This document shows positions 5,670 through 8,707 of a DNA stretch of 8,707 bases, piece after piece. Within the stretch, counting starts at the first letter, position 1. Each line of letters begins with the position of its first letter. Under the pieces are notes generated by a model. That model did not search any database and was not told the DNA's origin. It was given only the letters and a program-made list of their open reading frames with translations. This DNA is from Mageeibacillus sp. UBA5442 (GTDB lineage: Bacteria; Bacillota; Clostridia; Saccharofermentanales; DTU023), in assembly GCA_002427475.1 (NCBI GenBank), contig DIRG01000081.1, positions 3,403 to 12,109 of the forward strand, given 5' to 3'. A program made the position numbers and the translations under genes.

Positions 5670-6962
5670 GTGTCAGATAAGAAACGCAAGTACGGAATCG
5701 ATGAGGTGCCTCCCCTTCGGGATAATTTGCTTTATGGTCTGCAGTGGTTAGCAGTTGCCTTGCCTACCATTGTTGTATTGGGACATACAGTTGCTAATCT
5801 TCATTTTTCAGATCCTATCGCCCAGACAAACTACATGCAAAAGCTCTTCTTTGTTATGGCTTTCAGCATGTTGCTTCAGCTTTTTTGGGGACACCGTTTG
5901 CCGGCCGTCGTCGGTCCGGCTTCAATATTTTTGGTAGGCATCGCTGCCAGTCAGAGCTCTGGACTGGACACTATCTACAGCTCTATATTAATAGGCGGCG
6001 TTATACTTACCTTAATCAGTGTCACTGGCCTTTTTGCTAAATTGCAAAAACTATTTTCAAGGCAGGTAGTCGCTACTATTTTGATTCTGATCGCTGTAAC
6101 AATCTTACCGACAATCATAAATCTGATCTTTTCAGTGCCTGCGAGCGGTATGGAATTCTTCCATTTCGTTTTTGCTCTCGTCTTGATTTTCGCCATGCTC
6201 ATCGCCAACCGCTTCCTGAAAGGGATCTTGAAATCGACTTTGATCATCTGGACTCTAGTCATCAGCAGTGGAATATACATATTGCTCGTTCCTGATTACA
6301 AATGGATGTCCGGAACAGCAAGCTCTGTCTTCTCAAACTTCTTCAGAGGTCTGGACTTTAGCTTTTCTTTTGATGCCGGTGTACTGATTTCCTTTATTAT
6401 CTGCTTTCTCGCCTTATCCATTAATGATCTGGGCACGATTCAGGCGCTGGGTCAACTGCTCGGCGCTGATAAGATGGAAAAAAGGGTCAGCGCCGGCGTC
6501 ACTGTCACTGGGTTAACTAACATTCTCGCTGGTTTTATTGGTGTAATCGGCCCCGTCAATTACGCTCTCAGTACAGGCGTTATTGCTTCTACAGGCATCG
6601 CATCTCGCTTCACACTCGTCCCGACCGGAATTGCGCTGATAGTCATTTCCTTTATGCCTGGAGTAGTTTCCTTTATAAGTGGAATACCGCCGCTGATTAT
6701 CGGAGTGGTTTTTCTATATATTATGTGTACGCAGATCGCCGCCGGTCTGACAACGGCCTTTGCCAGTAGCAGCTTCATATTCGAAGATGGTCTGATTATC
6801 GGTGTTCCTTTAATGTTGGGGTTGATCGTTTCTTTCCTGCCGGAGGCTGCGATCACATCCATGCCCGGTTTGCTGCGACCCGTTCTTGGGAATGGCTTCG
6901 CCGTCGGAACTGTAACTGTGTTGGTGATGGAGCACGTGATCTTCAGGAAGAAGAAGGCTTGA
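5670..6962 (+). CDS. divergent NCS2-family (xanthine/uracil-type) permease
   Basis: A 430-residue, roughly 14-helix permease starting at GTG 5670, 6 bases after AAAGGCGG. The N-terminus DEVPPLRDNLLYGLQWLAVA and the helix-3 motif QLFWGHRLPAVVGPAS (70-85) are clear NCS2 (UraA/XanQ/PurP superfamily) signatures. TGVIASTGIASR (302-313) fits the TM10 region. The residues that define substrate binding are changed. The TM1 QH pair is Q25-W26. The TM8 glutamate is Asn252 (NDLG, with Asp253 next to it). The TM10 ENxGVI/QNNGVI motif is LSTGVI, with Leu300 and Ser301. It is thus a secondary transporter of the inner membrane whose substrate may not be uracil or xanthine. It is monocistronic here and faces the MtnA-like gene, with 113 bases and no clear terminator between them. 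Confidence 0.88.
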   Translation: MSDKKRKYGIDEVPPLRDNLLYGLQWLAVALPTIVVLGHTVANLHFSDPIAQTNYMQKLFFVMAFSMLLQLFWGHRLPAVVGPASIFLVGIAASQSSGLDTIYSSILIGGVILTLISVTGLFAKLQKLFSRQVVATILILIAVTILPTIINLIFSVPASGMEFFHFVFALVLIFAMLIANRFLKGILKSTLIIWTLVISSGIYILLVPDYKWMSGTASSVFSNFFRGLDFSFSFDAGVLISFIICFLALSINDLGTIQALGQLLGADKMEKRVSAGVTVTGLTNILAGFIGVIGPVNYALSTGVIASTGIASRFTLVPTGIALIVISFMPGVVSFISGIPPLIIGVVFLYIMCTQIAAGLTTAFASSSFIFEDGLIIGVPLMLGLIVSFLPEAAITSMPGLLRPVLGNGFAVGTVTVLVMEHVIFRKKKA

Positions 6963-7075
6963 GGGATAGCGTCGTGCACTGCACAGACAATGTGATGCAT
7001 AGAATTGTGCCTGGCACGGATTAATGCAGAGGAAAGCAAGCAACGATGAATTCAGTTTATACAACAGCATCATGC

Positions 7076-8134
7076 TTACAGTAGGAATTCGTGTTTAGCT
7101 TCATCTTCGAAATAGCGGTGCAGATCGTAGGCTGAGTAGATCCCCTTGTCAGTCACAACTCCACTCACAAGGTGAGGCGGGGTGATGTCAAATGAAGGGT
7201 AATAGCCCTTAACCCCCTCCAATGTGTTCTTTACACCTCTTGCTTCAAGGACCAGCTTCGGATCTCGCTCTTCAATTTCAACGGTATCGATCGTGGGATG
7301 GCCTTTATCCGGCATCCCGGTTACAAAATAGGGAATGCCATGGTATTTGGCTGCGATAGCTATCTGATAAGTCCCGACTTTGTTGACAATATGTCCATCC
7401 AAAACGATAGCATCAGCAGCTGAAGTAAATACATCAATTTTCTTGGTCACCATAGTAAATGCAGGCATATTGTCTGTTATGAGCGTCGTGTCGAAACCCT
7501 GTTCTAGAGCTACGCTCGCTGTGAGCCTGGCTCCCTGAAAATACGGTCGCGTCTCAGGAACAAATAGTTTAAGGTTTTTGCCTCTTTTCTTTGCGACACG
7601 CAACATGGTTCCGACGATGGTCTCGGCATAACACTGCGTCATTATCTTGCCGTTCTCAGGAAACAAATCAACAAGATATTCGCCCACAGTTGCCATGGCG
7701 GCATAGCGCTTGTTTAGTGTATAAATTGTCCGCTCGAATATTGCTTCGTCAACCTTCTCACCTGCTGCAATGGCTTTCCTGGCGGTATTCAGACAATCGT
7801 TGGTAACTATGGTCATCCTGGCAGTAGTTGTCGGTCTGGCAGTGGAAATTGTGCGCGCAGCCCTTTCCAAAAAGTCCAGCATGTCATCTTCCGCCATATC
7901 TCTGCTCTCATAAGCGGCCAAAGCCATCCCCATTCCCGCAGTGGTATAGGGACCCGCACTTTGCGTCACCATATCCGTTATGGCCTGGGCAACTTCTCCA
8001 TATGTGTTACAAGTAACAAACTGTATCTCATTGGGGTAAATTCTTCGATCCAGAATCCGAACCTTGCCGTCTTCGTACCAGGCCACGTTTTCATATCTGA
8101 GTAAAAAGGCTAATCCTTCGTCTTGACGTTTCAT
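7076..8134 (-). CDS. MtnA/eIF2B-alpha-like sugar-1-phosphate aldose-ketose isomerase
   Basis: A 352-residue protein, about the length of methylthioribose-1-phosphate isomerase. Catalytic positions are kept: Cys168 in IMTQCYAET and Asp241 in TSAADAIVLDG. NKVGTYQIAIAAKYHGIPYF (251-270), ETRPYFQGARLT (194-205), IEERDP and FDITPPHLVSGVVTDKGIYS are the family core. The N-terminal phosphate/substrate loop that reads VRGAPAIG in true MtnA is here VTQSAGPYTTAGMG (56-69); ARPT (99-102) is retained. The expected chemistry is opening and isomerising a ribose-1-phosphate derivative to the ribulose form. Methylthioribose, deoxyribose or ribose-1,5-bisphosphate types are candidates. ATG 8134 follows AAAGGA (8149-8144) by 9 bases; the TTG at 8152 would put that site inside the gene. 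No other methionine-salvage gene is visible. It lies 81 bases behind the broken phosphatase gene on the same strand. Confidence 0.83.
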   Translation of the reverse strand: MKRQDEGLAFLLRYENVAWYEDGKVRILDRRIYPNEIQFVTCNTYGEVAQAITDMVTQSAGPYTTAGMGMALAAYESRDMAEDDMLDFLERAARTISTARPTTTARMTIVTNDCLNTARKAIAAGEKVDEAIFERTIYTLNKRYAAMATVGEYLVDLFPENGKIMTQCYAETIVGTMLRVAKKRGKNLKLFVPETRPYFQGARLTASVALEQGFDTTLITDNMPAFTMVTKKIDVFTSAADAIVLDGHIVNKVGTYQIAIAAKYHGIPYFVTGMPDKGHPTIDTVEIEERDPKLVLEARGVKNTLEGVKGYYPSFDITPPHLVSGVVTDKGIYSAYDLHRYFEDEAKHEFLL

Positions 8135-8143
8135 GCTTCTGAA

Positions 8144-8149
8144 TCCTTT
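8144..8149 (-). promoter_or_regulatory. ribosome binding site deciding the MtnA-like start
   Basis: AAAGGA on the reverse strand, 9 bases before ATG 8134. It overlaps codons of the longer TTG-started frame (8152), which is why the shorter start is preferred. Confidence 0.6.
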
Positions 8150-8192
8150 CAAATCTTGTTGCTATTGTTATATGAATCACGCCTGTTCTTTT

Positions 8193-8212
8193 GCTTAGGC
8201 GTATTACTAAGC
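8193..8212. repeat. short inverted repeat between phosphatase remnant and MtnA-like gene
   Basis: GCTTAG, 8 bases, CTAAGC form a 6-bp hairpin 3 bases beyond the stop of the phosphatase remnant on the minus strand. On that strand it is followed by AAAA rather than T, so a terminator function is doubtful. On the plus strand a short CTTTT follows, but no plus-strand gene ends here. It may be a processing or attenuation hairpin, or chance. Confidence 0.25.
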
Positions 8213-8215
8213 CTT

Positions 8216-8613
8216 TTAAAAATTGAGCATCTTTCGGAACTCTGCATAGATTTCAGGTCCAGCAGCCAAAATACTAAGGGGTCGGTCGAGCGGTGGTTCT
8301 TTGCCCTCAGTGGTAGTGACGATCGCTCCGGCTTCGCGCGCGATCAGCATACCGGCTGCGATGTCCCAGGGTTTGATGTTAAATTCAAAATATGCGCCCT
8401 GACGACCGCTTGCGACATAAGAGAGGTCAAGAGCTGCAGAACCCAAACGGCGGATATCACTCTTCTTCATAATTTCAGCAATTAGTTTTAAAGTCGGCTC
8501 AATACTGTTCGGATCGTAAAGAGAACTACCCACACCAACACCGTCTGCTCAAGCGCCAGGTTTGGATTTGCGAGACGTTTACCATTCATGTAAGAGCCTT
8601 GTCCCAGCTCAGC
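8216..8613 (-). pseudogene. inositol monophosphatase-family gene, 5'-truncated and frameshifted
   Basis: The reverse strand from 8613 reads AELGQGSYMNGKRLANPNLA, the family's 'GxGAxxNGxxI' segment. The homology then shifts frame at about 8541-8550 and continues as ADGVGVGSSLYDPNS. The C-terminal domain follows, with RLGSAALDLSYVASGRQGAY and KPWDIAAGMLIAREAGAIVT, to the stop at 8216-8218. The WDxAAG motif with its metal-binding Asp is present. The N-terminal domain with the DPIDGT metal-binding motif is entirely missing, replaced at about 8611-8613 by permease DNA. A frame from GTG 8533 is open (105 codons) but has no good ribosome binding site and lacks the catalytic half. Family members hydrolyse inositol-1-phosphate or related sugar or nucleotide phosphates; this copy cannot. 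Confidence 0.82.
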
Positions 8614-8707
8614 CCAGCAGGTTGAAGGACAGCGATGTCACGACTATGGCGATGCCGGGGGCTATTACTAAATGCGGATGCTGCCGCATGTAACCCGTTG
8701 CCTCTTG
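8609..8707 (-). CDS. DppC/OppC-like dipeptide/oligopeptide ABC permease, C-terminal end (partial)
   Basis: The reverse strand from the right edge reads QEATGYMRQHPHLVIAPGIA followed by IVVTSLSFNLLG and a stop (8611-8609). The pattern 'hydrophobic-x-PGxAIxxTxLxFNLLG' is the last transmembrane helix of DppC/OppC/GsiD permeases, which normally continue with DGLRDxLDP and a few residues more. Here the frame enters the phosphatase remnant at exactly that point and meets a chance stop, trimming roughly 10-20 residues. The rest of the gene lies outside the window. The permease may still fold, so I do not call it dead, but its natural C-terminus is gone. Confidence 0.68.
   Translation of the reverse strand, partial: QEATGYMRQHPHLVIAPGIAIVVTSLSFNLLG

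Noticed and set aside
6560..7073. Long reverse-strand frames under the NCS2 permease end
   Set aside because: They are shadows of the permease. The plus-strand frame has the family motifs and a ribosome binding site, and the reverse frames have neither.
8135..8152. TTG 8152 as start of the MtnA-like gene
   Set aside because: The ribosome binding site AAAGGA lies inside this extension and is well placed for ATG 8134.
1..8707. CRISPR array, tRNA, rRNA, insertion sequence or integrase
   Set aside because: I found no regularly spaced repeats, no tRNA-like cloverleaf, no rRNA-like sequence and no transposase or integrase motif in any frame.

Overview
The window looks like a low-to-mid GC Firmicute, probably a member of the Clostridia. 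The support is strong purine-rich ribosome binding sites (GGAGGTG, GAGGAGGA, AAGGAG), GTG starts, and families typical of anaerobic Gram-positives. No rRNA or other marker gene is present, so the species cannot be named. Four regions can be told apart.

(1) Bases 1-1364. A YczE-like membrane protein on the minus strand runs off the left edge. It diverges from a complete GntR/HutC-type regulator (588-1364) across a gene-free stretch of about 310 bases that holds a perfect hairpin/operator-like palindrome.

(2) Bases 1357-2446 are a scrapyard of three gene pieces joined end to end. They are the first ~39 codons of an adenine deaminase-like gene, the last part of a sugar/nucleoside-type ABC ATPase, and the N-terminal part of a DJ-1/PfpI gene on the opposite strand. 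Each piece stops within a few bases of where the next begins, as expected of deletion or illegitimate-recombination joints.

(3) Bases 2636-5588 are a compact four-gene operon that looks intact. The order is COG0701-type permease, CobW/G3E GTPase, ArsR-family repressor with a CxC sensor motif, and a 77-residue CxxC thioredoxin-like protein. A promoter and a near-perfect 11-2-11 palindrome of the ArsR-operator kind lie in front, and a strong intrinsic terminator lies behind. I read it as an autoregulated metal(loid)-responsive efflux or redox module. The GTPase in the middle is the unusual part.

(4) Bases 5589-8707. A divergent NCS2 (xanthine/uracil-type) permease faces a convergent MtnA/eIF2B-like sugar-phosphate isomerase. 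Behind the isomerase lie a broken inositol-monophosphatase gene and the C-terminal end of a dipeptide/oligopeptide ABC permease, fused at another sharp joint. Both intact enzymes/transporters of this region keep their fold signatures but have changed the substrate-site motifs of their families. Their substrates may therefore not be the textbook ones.

The most notable points are the permease-GTPase-ArsR-thioredoxin operon with its operator, the altered active-site motifs of the NCS2 and MtnA-like proteins, and the gene-fragment joints on both sides of the intact block.
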